A DNA stretch of 46,248 bases, from positions 1 through 46,248 of the forward strand of contig NZ_VWXX01000035.1 of assembly GCF_008632335.1 (NCBI RefSeq), in the 5' to 3' direction. Every line of letters starts with the position of its first letter. Position 1 is the stretch's first letter. A program made the translations under genes and the position numbers. The notes below the pieces were generated by a model, which had not been told where the DNA came from, made no database searches, and saw only the letters and a program-made list of their open reading frames with translations. Source of the stretch: Thiohalocapsa marina. Lineage in GTDB: Bacteria > Pseudomonadota > Gammaproteobacteria > Chromatiales > Chromatiaceae. Below are positions 27,217-35,235 of this stretch, piece by piece.

Positions 27217-29265
27217 ATGTCTGACTACAACGCGGAGGACGTCCGCAACATCGCCCTCGTCGGTCACGCCGGAGCCGGCAAGACCACGCTGGTGGAGGCC
27301 CTGCTGGCCGCCGCCGGCGCCATCTCCGAGCCCGGCAGCGTCACCCGCGGCACCACTGTCTGCGACCACGACGACATGGAGAAGGACCTGCAGCATTCGC
27401 TGGATGTGGGCATCACCGGGTTCACCACCCACGGCAAGCACATCAATCTGCTGGATACCCCCGGCTTTCCGGACTTCCTCGGCCGTGCACTGTCGGTGCT
27501 GGGGGCGGTGGAAACCGCCGCCATCGTCATCAACGCCGAGAACGGCATCGAGCCGATGACCCAGCGGCAGTGGAAGGCCGCCGACCAGCGCAACCTGTGC
27601 CGCATCCTGATCGTCAACCACATCGATGCCCCCGGCATGGACCTCGGCGAACTGACCGCCCAGATCCGCGACACCTTCGGCAGCGAATGCCTGCCCATCA
27701 ACCTGCCCGCCGACGGCGGCAAGCGCGTCATCGACTGCTTCTTCAATCCCGCCGGCGAGGGCGCCGACTTCTCCTCGGTGGCGGAGGCGCATGCGCAGAT
27801 CATCGACCAGGTGGTCGAGGTGGACGAGGCGCTGATGGAGCTCTACCTGGAACAGGGCCAGGACCTGAAGCCGGAGCAACTGCACGACCCGTTCGAGGCG
27901 GCCCTGCGCGAGGCGCACCTGATCCCCGTCTGCTTCTGCTCCGCCGAGACCGGCGCCGGCATCGCTGAACTGCTGGAGATCCTGGTGCGCCTGATGCCGA
28001 ATCCGGCGGAGGGCAATCCGCCGCCGTTCATGAAGGGCGAAGGCGCCGACATGAAGCCGGTGACGGTGACACCGGATCCGTCCATGCACGCCATCGCCCA
28101 TGTGTTCAAGGTCATCAATGATCCCTTCCGCGGCAAGATCGGCATCTTCCGCATCCATCAGGGACGCATCACCCCGAACACCCAGCTGTTCATCGGCGAC
28201 GCGCGCAAGCCGTTCAAGGTCAACCACCTGTTCCGGGTGCATGGCAACGAGCTCACCGAGGTGGACGAGGGCGTGCCCGGCGACATCCTGGCCGTGGCCC
28301 GTGTGGACGACATCCATTTCGATGCCGTGCTGCACGACTCCCACGAGGAGGACCACTTCCACCTCAGAAGCATCGAATGCCCGATCCCGCTGTACGGGCT
28401 GGCGGTAAAGGTGGCCAAGCGCGGCGATGAGCAGAAGCTCACCGACGCCCTGCACAAGCTGGAGTCGGAGGACCCCTGCTTCCATCTGGAGCACAACGCC
28501 GCCGCCAACGAGACGGTGATGCGCGGCCTCGGCGAGCTGCATCTCAAGGTGCTGATGCGCCGGCTCTCCGAGCAGTTCCATGTCGAGATCGAGACCCATC
28601 CGCCGAGCATCCCGTACCGCGAGACCATCACTGCCAAGGCAGAAGGCCACCATCGACACAAGAAACAGACCGGCGGCGCCGGCCAGTTCGGCGAGGTCTG
28701 GCTGCGGGTGGAGCCCATGGACCAGGGCAGCGGCTTCGAGTTCGTCGACGCCACCGTCGGCGGCTGCATCCCCAACCAGTTCATCCCGTCCATCGAGAAG
28801 GGCGTGCGCCAGGTGCTGGCTGAGGGGGCCATCGCCGGCTATCCGCTGCAGGACGTGCGCGTGACGGTCTACGACGGCAAGTCGCATCCGGTGGACTCCA
28901 AGGACATCGCCTTTGCCACCGCTGGCAAGAAGGCCTTCCTCGACGCCGTGGACAAGGCCCGCCCGGCGATCCTCGAACCCGTGGTACGCATCCGCATCAC
29001 CGCGCCGGACAGCAACATGGGCGATCTCGCCGGCGACCTGTCCGGACGCCGCGGACGCATCAACGGCAGCGAGTCGAAGAGCCTGGGGCGCATCGTCATC
29101 GACGGCGAGGTGCCCCTGGCGGAACTGGAAGGCTATGAATCGCGGCTGAAATCCATCACCGGCGGCGAGGGCACCTACGCCATCGAGCTGAGTCACTACG
29201 CCCCGGTGCCGGCCAACATCCAGAAGCAACTGGCCGACGCCTACCAGCGGGCCAGCGACGACTGA
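27217..29265 (+). CDS. Elongation factor G-like GTPase (EF-G paralogue)
   Basis: A 682-residue protein with the full EF-G domain order: G domain (P-loop GHAGAGKTT, residues 16-24; RGTT switch I), domain II, and domains III-V including HKKQTGGAGQFGEVWLRV. It is shorter than canonical EF-G. Two GTPase motifs are altered: the usual DTPGH is DTPGF (residues 80-84), replacing the catalytic histidine, and the usual NKxD is NHID (134-137). This fits the FusA2/EF-G2 group, some members of which bind GTP but show little ribosome-stimulated hydrolysis (recalled). The ATG at 27217 is used; a TATACT at 27137-27142 may be its -10 box. It is distant from rpsL/rpsG, so it is not the main EF-G. Confidence 0.85.
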   Translation: MSDYNAEDVRNIALVGHAGAGKTTLVEALLAAAGAISEPGSVTRGTTVCDHDDMEKDLQHSLDVGITGFTTHGKHINLLDTPGFPDFLGRALSVLGAVETAAIVINAENGIEPMTQRQWKAADQRNLCRILIVNHIDAPGMDLGELTAQIRDTFGSECLPINLPADGGKRVIDCFFNPAGEGADFSSVAEAHAQIIDQVVEVDEALMELYLEQGQDLKPEQLHDPFEAALREAHLIPVCFCSAETGAGIAELLEILVRLMPNPAEGNPPPFMKGEGADMKPVTVTPDPSMHAIAHVFKVINDPFRGKIGIFRIHQGRITPNTQLFIGDARKPFKVNHLFRVHGNELTEVDEGVPGDILAVARVDDIHFDAVLHDSHEEDHFHLRSIECPIPLYGLAVKVAKRGDEQKLTDALHKLESEDPCFHLEHNAAANETVMRGLGELHLKVLMRRLSEQFHVEIETHPPSIPYRETITAKAEGHHRHKKQTGGAGQFGEVWLRVEPMDQGSGFEFVDATVGGCIPNQFIPSIEKGVRQVLAEGAIAGYPLQDVRVTVYDGKSHPVDSKDIAFATAGKKAFLDAVDKARPAILEPVVRIRITAPDSNMGDLAGDLSGRRGRINGSESKSLGRIVIDGEVPLAELEGYESRLKSITGGEGTYAIELSHYAPVPANIQKQLADAYQRASDD

Positions 29266-29272
29266 CGGGAAG

Positions 29273-29317
29273 CTACCAGCCGCCAGCCGCCAGTGACGCG
29301 CTGGTTGCTGGCGGTAG
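29273..29317. terminator. Imperfect inverted repeat between the EF-G-like gene and apbE
   Basis: CTACC and GCCAGC on the left match GCTGGC and GGTAG on the right, with a bulge and a loop containing further CCAG/CTGG pairing. It sits in the convergent gap and includes three CCAGCCG-like 7-nt units right after the stop. No T-run follows. Confidence 0.35.
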
Positions 29318-29353
29318 TGCTCAGACCGCAGTCCGGCCCGCCAGGCCTGTACG

Positions 29354-30514
29354 CTATTGCGGCGCCAGCCGATCAAAGGCCGGCGTCGACTGCGCCGACA
29401 AGGCCTCCCCCTGCCGCTCGATGAGCAGCGCCGCCAGGCCGAGCGACTCGGCGCGCTCGAGCCCCCGCTCCGGTCCCAGCACCAACAGCGCGGTGGCCCA
29501 GGCATCGGCGAGCATGCATTGCTCCGCGAGCACCGTCACCGACGCCAGCTGGTGATGCACCGGCCGGCCCGTGGCCGGATCGATGGTGTGGGAGTAATTC
29601 ACGCCGTCCAGTTCGAAGAAGTTGCGGTAATCACCTGAGGTGGCCATGCCCAGGTTGCGCAACTGCACCACCCGGAACACCCGCCGCGGGCCATCCGCCT
29701 GGGGCCGCTCCACGGCGATGCGCCAGGGCCGAGCGGGCCCGCGGACGCCCTGCCCGCGCAGTTCCCCGCCGATCTCCACCAACGCATTGTCGTACCCCAG
29801 TTCCGTCAGCAGGGCGGCTACCCGGTCGACGCCGTAGCCCTTGGCGATGGCCGACAGATCCACATAGACATCCGCGTGCGCCTTGCGCAGGGCCGGCGGT
29901 GCCTGGCGCACCTCCAGCAGCTGGTAGCCGGTGCGCGCCAGGGTGGCGTCGATCCGCGCCTGCGAGGGTGGCAGATCGGTATCCAGTTCCGGACCAAAGC
30001 CCCACAGGTTCACCAGCGGACCGACGGTGACATCGAAGGCGCCGTCGCTGGCGCGGCTGATCGACTGCGCCGTGGCGACCACCTGCGCCAGCTCCGGCGA
30101 CACGGCGAACCAGTCGGTGGTGGCCGCGGCATTGAAACGCGACAGCTCGGAATCCGGCCGGTAGGTGGACATCATGGCGTTGATCTGTTCCAGCAACGCG
30201 TCGATGCGCCGCTGCAGCGCTTCGGGGTCGTGTTCCGCCCCTGCCGGCGGCGGCAGGGGGCCGGTCACCTGCACGCTGTAGGTCGTGCCCATGGTGCTGC
30301 CCTGCAGTGCAAGCACCGGCGCAGCGCGTTCGCACGCGGACAGGGCCCAGAGGCAGGCGAGCGCCAGCAACGGTCGGACCGCCCAGCATCGCCGGCCGGC
30401 GCGAGCCGGCGCAACGGCAGCCGGTACAGGCGCCGATGCAGCAACCGGGGCAGCCGCCCCGCTCGGCGCGACAGTGTCCGGCGATGCGCTGGATATCAAC
30501 AGCAGTGGATGCAC
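29354..30514 (-). CDS. apbE: FAD:protein FMN transferase, lipoprotein
   Basis: Attaches FMN covalently to threonine or serine of periplasmic or membrane flavoproteins (for example Nqr/Rnf subunits). Motifs fit: ALQGSTMGTTYSVQV, DGAFDVTVGPLVNLWGFGP, VDLSAIAKGYGVDRVA, LVEIGGELRGQG and the TSGDYRNFF then SHTIDPATGRPV. A lipobox (LWALSAC) precedes the domain. I place the start at a GTG (30512-30514) with AGGGA 6 nt upstream, giving 386 residues and an unusually long, proline/alanine-rich region of about 45 residues before the hydrophobic signal; a later start cannot be excluded. The flavoprotein target is not in the window. Confidence 0.87.
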   Translation of the reverse strand: MHPLLLISSASPDTVAPSGAAAPVAASAPVPAAVAPARAGRRCWAVRPLLALACLWALSACERAAPVLALQGSTMGTTYSVQVTGPLPPPAGAEHDPEALQRRIDALLEQINAMMSTYRPDSELSRFNAAATTDWFAVSPELAQVVATAQSISRASDGAFDVTVGPLVNLWGFGPELDTDLPPSQARIDATLARTGYQLLEVRQAPPALRKAHADVYVDLSAIAKGYGVDRVAALLTELGYDNALVEIGGELRGQGVRGPARPWRIAVERPQADGPRRVFRVVQLRNLGMATSGDYRNFFELDGVNYSHTIDPATGRPVHHQLASVTVLAEQCMLADAWATALLVLGPERGLERAESLGLAALLIERQGEALSAQSTPAFDRLAPQ

Positions 30515-30882
30515 AAGCTTTCCCTCGACCGATGGCCGACCTTGGAGACAGCGCCGGAGGCGATGCCAGGCGCTGTCATGGCCGCCAGCGGGACCTGCGC
30601 ACCATGAGCGTCGCCATGGCGCTGGCCCATCACGAAAGACCACAGTATACCCATTCGAAAACGCGCGTTCGGTAGTCGCGTGTCGGGCGCCGGCCGGCTG
30701 CCTAAGGTCCGGCCCTGTGCAGAAAAAACCAACCAGTTTGCGAATGATCAAGGCGCGACGCCGGTGCCCCCAGCCTATAATCTGCCCCGAACAGGCTTTC
30801 CTTTCAAAGGGTTATGCCGTATCAACATCTTTGAACATGAGCATGCGCCTGACCGTTCGCGGCGGGGCGTGCGGGGAGAAGC
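30515..30882. other. Divergent control region between apbE and the octaheme cytochrome gene
   Basis: 368 bp without a supported gene. On the minus strand a TATACT (30644-30649) may be the apbE -10 box, with no good -35. On the plus strand an FNR-like site and a TATAAT box (separate entry) precede the cytochrome gene by about 100 nt. A short ORF-like ATG pair at 30838-30846 has no family resemblance. Confidence 0.5.
30738..30781 (+). promoter_or_regulatory. FNR/ANR-like site plus -10 box driving the octaheme cytochrome operon
   Basis: TTGCGAATGATCAA (30738-30751) matches 8 of the 10 defined bases of TTGAT-N4-ATCAA. A perfect TATAAT lies at 30776-30781. With transcription starting near 30787-30788 the site is centred at about -42 to -43, close to the class II activator position (-41.5). 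No -35 hexamer is evident, as expected for an activator-dependent promoter. Anaerobic induction is inferred. Confidence 0.55.
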
Positions 30883-32541
30883 GTGTACAGATTCACTCCG
30901 TGGCTGAAGCCGGCGGCGGCCGCCACACTCATCGGCCTGATCTGCTCGGCTACGCTCTGGGCACAGGACGCGCCGCAGATCACCAATAGCACGGCGGATC
31001 ATTCCAAGTTCGAGGCGCTGCAACAGGCCTTTGCCTCGGGGCCTGAAGTGACCGCGGCCTGCCTGTCTTGTCATACCGAGGCGGCGACGCAGGTCAAGCA
31101 CTCGGTCCACTGGACCTGGGAGTTCGACAACCCCGCCACCGCTCAGCGGCTGGGCAAGCGTCATGTGCTGAATTCGTTCTGCGGCAGCGTCGCCTCCAAC
31201 GAGCCGCGCTGCACCTCATGCCATGTCGGCTATGGCTGGGAAGACATGAACAAGCCGCCCCCCGCCGACGACGCCGCGGTGGACTGCCTCGTCTGCCACG
31301 ACACCTCGGGCCAGTACACCAAGCTGGACAATGCAGCCGGCCATGCGGTGATCTCGGGCACCGGTACCAGCACTGGCAAGGCCAAGACCATTACCGGCGC
31401 CAAGGCCTGGGCAGTGGACCTGACCAAGGCCGCGCAAAGCGTGGGCAAGCCCAGCCGTCAGAATTGCGGCAGTTGCCATTTCTACGGCGGCGGCGGCGAC
31501 AATGTGAAGCACGGCGACCTCAGCTCGGCGCTGAATCACCCCAGCCGAGACGTCGACGTCCACATGGCCGACGATGGGCTCAACTTCAGTTGCGAGACCT
31601 GCCACCGCTCGGACAAGCATGTCTTTGCCGGCTCGCGCTATGCGGTGCATGCCACCGATCCCGAGGGCGCCGGCAAGCCCGGCCTGCCGCGCCGGGATGT
31701 CGCCACCTGCGAGAACTGCCACGGCGACACGCCCCATGACTGGATGACGGTGCAAGGCATCAAGCTGAACGACCACAGCGACCGCGTGGCCTGCCAGACC
31801 TGTCACATTCCCGAGTTCGCCAGGGGCGGCGTTGCCACCAAGACCCGCTGGGACTGGTCCACCGCCGGGCGGATGGACGTCTACGGCAACCCGCTGCACC
31901 TGAAGGCATACACCCAGGGCGACGGCAAGCCACTGCACACCTACCTGGCGACCAAGGGCGACTTCGAGTACGGCGAGGACGTCGTGCCCCACTACGCCTG
32001 GTTCAATGGCCAGGTCGAATACACAACCGCCGACGCCACCATCGACCCCACCCGGGTGGTCGAGATCAACCGGATCGCCGGATCCTCCGACGACGGGCGT
32101 TCGCGCATCTGGCCCTTCAAGCGGATGGAGGGGCGCCAGGCCTATGACGCAAACCTCAACCACCTTGCCTATTCCAACGTCTGGGGGCCGACCACCGATT
32201 CCGCCTTCTGGACCCACTACGACTGGGGCAAGGCGATCGAGGCAGGCATGAAGGCCGCAGGCGCGGACTATTCCGGCGAATACGGCTTCGTGGACACCTA
32301 CATGTACTGGCCGATCACCCACATGGTCGCGCCGGCGGAGGATGCGCTGGACTGTCAGGACTGCCACACCAGCAACGGCCGCCTGGCCAAGGTGTCGGGT
32401 ATCTACATGCCGGGCTCGCAGCCGTTCAGCATCGGCGGCATCCTGGGGATACTGGTTTTCATCGCCATGGTGAGTGGCGTGTTACTGCACATCACGCTGC
32501 GCATCATCACCCGCGGCGCCAAGGGAGACGGTCATGACTGA
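30883..32541 (+). CDS. Octaheme c-type cytochrome, tetrathionate reductase family, membrane-anchored
   Basis: A 552-residue multihaem cytochrome with a Sec signal (hydrophobic residues about 11-25) and eight CxxCH haem sites at residues 60, 110, 135, 195, 237, 276, 304 and 491. The long haem-free stretch before the last site and the overall pattern fit the octahaem tetrathionate reductase (Otr) family, whose Shewanella member reduces tetrathionate, nitrite and hydroxylamine in vitro (recalled). Unlike that soluble protein, this one ends in a membrane helix (IGGILGILVFIAMVSGVLL, 517-535). The start is a GTG at 30883 with GGAG 4 nt upstream. Its stop overlaps the start of the cytochrome b gene. 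The real substrate is unknown. Confidence 0.9.
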   Translation: MYRFTPWLKPAAAATLIGLICSATLWAQDAPQITNSTADHSKFEALQQAFASGPEVTAACLSCHTEAATQVKHSVHWTWEFDNPATAQRLGKRHVLNSFCGSVASNEPRCTSCHVGYGWEDMNKPPPADDAAVDCLVCHDTSGQYTKLDNAAGHAVISGTGTSTGKAKTITGAKAWAVDLTKAAQSVGKPSRQNCGSCHFYGGGGDNVKHGDLSSALNHPSRDVDVHMADDGLNFSCETCHRSDKHVFAGSRYAVHATDPEGAGKPGLPRRDVATCENCHGDTPHDWMTVQGIKLNDHSDRVACQTCHIPEFARGGVATKTRWDWSTAGRMDVYGNPLHLKAYTQGDGKPLHTYLATKGDFEYGEDVVPHYAWFNGQVEYTTADATIDPTRVVEINRIAGSSDDGRSRIWPFKRMEGRQAYDANLNHLAYSNVWGPTTDSAFWTHYDWGKAIEAGMKAAGADYSGEYGFVDTYMYWPITHMVAPAEDALDCQDCHTSNGRLAKVSGIYMPGSQPFSIGGILGILVFIAMVSGVLLHITLRIITRGAKGDGHD

Positions 32542-33247
32542 CGCAACCCATGCCCCCAACATCGACAACCTGGTCGAGACCTGCCCGAACTGTTCCCAGC
32601 GCGAGGTCCTGATCTACCCCAGGTTCGAACGGCTCTGGCACTGGTCGCAGGCGGCCTCGATCATGATCCTGATGTTCACCGGACTGGGCATGAACGGCTT
32701 CCACGACCTGATGCCGTTCGAGCTGGCCGTGCGCCTGCACACGCTGGTGGCGCTGGCGCTGCTGCTATTGTGGGTCTTCGCCACCTTCTGGCTGTTCACC
32801 ACCGGCACCTACAAGGTCTTCCTGCCGCGCATGATGGGCCTGACCCGGGTGGCGCGCTTCTACGCCTACGGCGTCTTCAAGGGCGAGCATCATCCCTACC
32901 AGAAGAGCCTCACCCAGCGGCTCAACCCGTTGCAGGCGCTGGCCTACTCGATGCTCAAGACGGTGATCTTCCCGCTGGTCTGGGGCTCCGGTCTGCTCTA
33001 CCTGACCTACAACTTCTGGGAGACCCTGCCCAATGCACCGTTCTGGCTCGAGGTGGTGGCCAATGTGCACCTGGCGGTGGCCTGGTTCGTCGCGGGCTTC
33101 GTGATCCTGCACATCTACCTGCTGACCATCGGCCATAGTTTCCGCGAAGGCGTGCGCCCGATGATCAAGGGCACCGAGACCGTGGCCCTGACGCCTGAAC
33201 AGGAGGCCTACCTGTCTCGTCACGAGACCTGGCGCCTGGTCAAGTAG
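32534..33247 (+). CDS. Four-helix di-haem cytochrome b, partner of the octaheme cytochrome
   Basis: A 237-residue membrane protein of the cytochrome b561/thiosulfate-reductase gamma type, probably passing electrons between the quinone pool and the periplasmic octaheme protein. Four helices (about 38-57, 66-90, 138-160, 173-198) carry histidines suited to haem ligation: H36 (LWHWSQ), H69 (RLHT), H179 (VHLAVAW) and H193 (ILHIYLL). A cytoplasmic-looking N-terminus holds a CPNC pair (C17, C20). The ATG at 32534 overlaps the preceding stop (ATGACTGA), so translation is coupled. Direction of electron flow (quinol oxidation or quinone reduction) cannot be told from sequence. Confidence 0.85.
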   Translation: MTDATHAPNIDNLVETCPNCSQREVLIYPRFERLWHWSQAASIMILMFTGLGMNGFHDLMPFELAVRLHTLVALALLLLWVFATFWLFTTGTYKVFLPRMMGLTRVARFYAYGVFKGEHHPYQKSLTQRLNPLQALAYSMLKTVIFPLVWGSGLLYLTYNFWETLPNAPFWLEVVANVHLAVAWFVAGFVILHIYLLTIGHSFREGVRPMIKGTETVALTPEQEAYLSRHETWRLVK

Positions 33248-33440
33248 ACGCCCCTGAATCTCCAGGACAGCACCTTCCGGGGACTGCATAGGAATCGCGG
33301 GCGCGAAACCAGGCGCGGGCGGTAAAGGCGGATTCCGGCAGATGCAGCAGATTGATCACCGGATCGTCATAGTCCGCGCCGAACACTTGCTGCAGCCCCG
33401 CGCGACCGCAGTCGCCGCTGATACAAGGGCCACTATCAGG
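33243..33440 (-). pseudogene. Possible decayed coding remnant of unknown origin
   Basis: A 66-codon minus-strand stretch free of stops reads LQQVFGADYDDPVINLLHLP then ESAFTARAWFRARDSY, with codon choice like a real gene, but it has no start codon and stops on both sides. I do not recognise the parent family. It lies between the cytochrome b stop and phoU, in the 399-bp space where the gene content changes; the rest of that space (33441-33646) shows no gene. Confidence 0.3.
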
Positions 33441-33646
33441 TCATCGCCCGACACCGATCAGCAAGCCAGGGACAGCCCGCTGTTGCAGGCCGAGCCGAAT
33501 GCCCGGCCAAGGCCGTTCTGGTGCCAACAACACAAGCCCCCCTTTGATTAAGACTTCTATGCGAAAATCAATACAGACAGGCCGAGCGACGCAAGACGTC
33601 AAGCCCAACGCCATCCGATACACGTTAGACCAAGAGGCCAGAATCG
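33441..33646. other. Non-coding stretch upstream of phoU
   Basis: No gene is supported. The 14-mer CTGTTGCAGGCCGA at 33480-33493 also occurs in both copies of the 100-bp repeat at 41.1 and 45.8 kb, so a repeat scrap may be present. A TTGATT at 33544-33549 might be a -35 element for phoU, but no -10 is convincing, and no Pho box was found here. Confidence 0.4.
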
Positions 33647-34378
33647 ATGCGGACCACTGACGATCATCACCATATCGTAAGGGCCTACGACCTCGAACTC
33701 GCCCAGCTGCGCCGCCTGGTGGTCGATATGGTCTCCGCGGTCACCCAGCAGACACAAGAGGCGGTCGAGGCACTCGCCACCAACAGCGATCCCCTCGCTC
33801 GGGCGGTCATCGACCGCGACCCCGAGGTCGATGCGCTCAGCCTCGCCGCCGACGAAGAGGTGTTTCGGGTCATCGCCAAGCGCCAGCCGACCGCAATCGA
33901 CCTGCGCCTCGTGCTCGCCACCGCGCGCATTGTCGGCGAACTGGAGCGGGCTGGCGACAAGGCAAAGCGCATCGCGAGACAGGGTCTCAAGTTGCTCGAG
34001 ACCGACGCGCGCCCATTGTTGCCGGAACGCGCGGTGCAACCGATGCGGGCCTTGACGGAGATCGACTGCGAGCTGCTCACGCAGGCCGTCTCCGGGCTGA
34101 TCGAGGGTGATCTGCACAAGGCGGTCGCCGTCTTCCAGGGCACATCGCGGCTCCGTGGCGCCAGCGAACAGTTGCGCGGTCGGCTCTTTGACCCCGCCTC
34201 AGGACTCAGCGGGGATCACTTCGCCAGTCTCCTCACGGTGGCCCACGCGCTGGAGCGCACCGGCAATCACGCCAACAATATCGCCGAGCAGGCGGTCTAC
34301 GTGATCACCGGCGAAGACGTGCGCTTCCGCAACCGAGAGTTGCTGATCGATCGGCTGCTCAGCCAAAGCGACCGGTGA
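33647..34378 (+). CDS. phoU: Phosphate regulon regulator PhoU
   Basis: Links the Pst transporter to the PhoR/PhoB two-component system and represses the Pho regulon when phosphate is plentiful. The 243-residue helical protein has two PhoU repeats, each with the acidic metal-binding helix: [17 protein letters not shown] (first) and [20 protein letters not shown] (second). It lies on the opposite strand from pstB and the two genes overlap tail-to-tail by 20 bp, unlike the usual pstB-phoU operon. Confidence 0.95.
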   Translation: MRTTDDHHHIVRAYDLELAQLRRLVVDMVSAVTQQTQEAVEALATNSDPLARAVIDRDPEVDALSLAADEEVFRVIAKRQPTAIDLRLVLATARIVGELERAGDKAKRIARQGLKLLETDARPLLPERAVQPMRALTEIDCELLTQAVSGLIEGDLHKAVAVFQGTSRLRGASEQLRGRLFDPASGLSGDHFASLLTVAHALERTGNHANNIAEQAVYVITGEDVRFRNRELLIDRLLSQSDR

Positions 34379-35222
34379 TGTAGTCTTCGGTCAGCTTGTG
34401 CTTGGGTTGATTGAAGATGTCATCGGTGGTGCCGACCTCGACCAAGTCGCCGAGATGGAAATAGGCCGTGCGCTGCGACACGCGCGCGGCCTGTTGCATC
34501 GAATGGGTGACGATGGCGATGGTGTACTGCTGGCGCAGCTCATCGATCAGATCCTCGATGATCGCGGTGGCGATCGGGTCCAGGGCCGAGCAGGGCTCGT
34601 CCATCAGGATCACCTCGGGCGAGACCGAGAGGGTGCGGGCGATACAGAGACGCTGCTGTTGGCCGCCCGAGAGGCCGGTGCCGGGGGCATCGAGCCGATC
34701 CTTGACCTCTTTCCACAGACCCGCGCGCTGTAGACTGGTCTCGACCAGCTCATCGAGTTCGGCGCGACTGTTGGTCAGGCCATGGATGCGCGGGCCATAG
34801 GCAATATTCTCGTAGATCGACTTCGGGAACGGATTCGGCTTCTGGAACACCATGCCGACGCGCGCGCGCAGCGGCACCACGTCGATGCCCTTGTCCTGGA
34901 TCTCTTGGCCATCGAGCGTGATCGAGCCTTCCACCCGCGCTGCCGGAATCGTGTCGTTCATTCGATTCAGGCAGCGCAGGAAGGTCGACTTGCCACAGCC
35001 CGAGGGACCGATCATCGCGATCACCTCGTTCTTGCCGATATCAAGACTGACGTGCTTGATCGCGTGGTTGTTGTTGTACCAGACATTGATGTCACGACAG
35101 ACCATCCGCGGATTCGGCGAGCTGATCTCGCCGACCGTGGTCGTCGTGGACTGATCTTGCGCCAGGTGGTCGGCCTTCAGATTCGCGGGTTTCACTGCAC
35201 TAGCTTCAACGATCATAGTCAT
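34359..35222 (-). CDS. pstB: Phosphate ABC transporter ATP-binding protein
   Basis: The ATPase of the high-affinity phosphate importer. Walker A is GPSGCGKST, the Q-loop follows in [19 protein letters not shown], the signature is [12 protein letters not shown], Walker B is [13 protein letters not shown] and the switch histidine is in IVTHSMQQA. The ATG at 35222 (MTMIVEAS) is chosen with AAGGAG 9 nt upstream; 287 residues including a short N-terminal extension before the ABC domain. It is the last gene of pstS-pstC-pstA-pstB, 14 nt after pstA. Confidence 0.96.
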   Translation of the reverse strand: MTMIVEASAVKPANLKADHLAQDQSTTTTVGEISSPNPRMVCRDINVWYNNNHAIKHVSLDIGKNEVIAMIGPSGCGKSTFLRCLNRMNDTIPAARVEGSITLDGQEIQDKGIDVVPLRARVGMVFQKPNPFPKSIYENIAYGPRIHGLTNSRAELDELVETSLQRAGLWKEVKDRLDAPGTGLSGGQQQRLCIARTLSVSPEVILMDEPCSALDPIATAIIEDLIDELRQQYTIAIVTHSMQQAARVSQRTAYFHLGDLVEVGTTDDIFNQPKHKLTEDYITGRFG

Positions 35223-35235
35223 TAGAGTGGTCTCC

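Noticed and set aside
27142-29505. 787-codon minus-strand ORF opposite the EF-G-like gene
   Set aside because: Plus strand has all EF-G domains; the antisense frame has none.
32006-32251. Short plus-strand Pro/Thr/Ser-rich ORF inside the octaheme gene
   Set aside because: Out-of-frame shadow within a gene with eight haem motifs.
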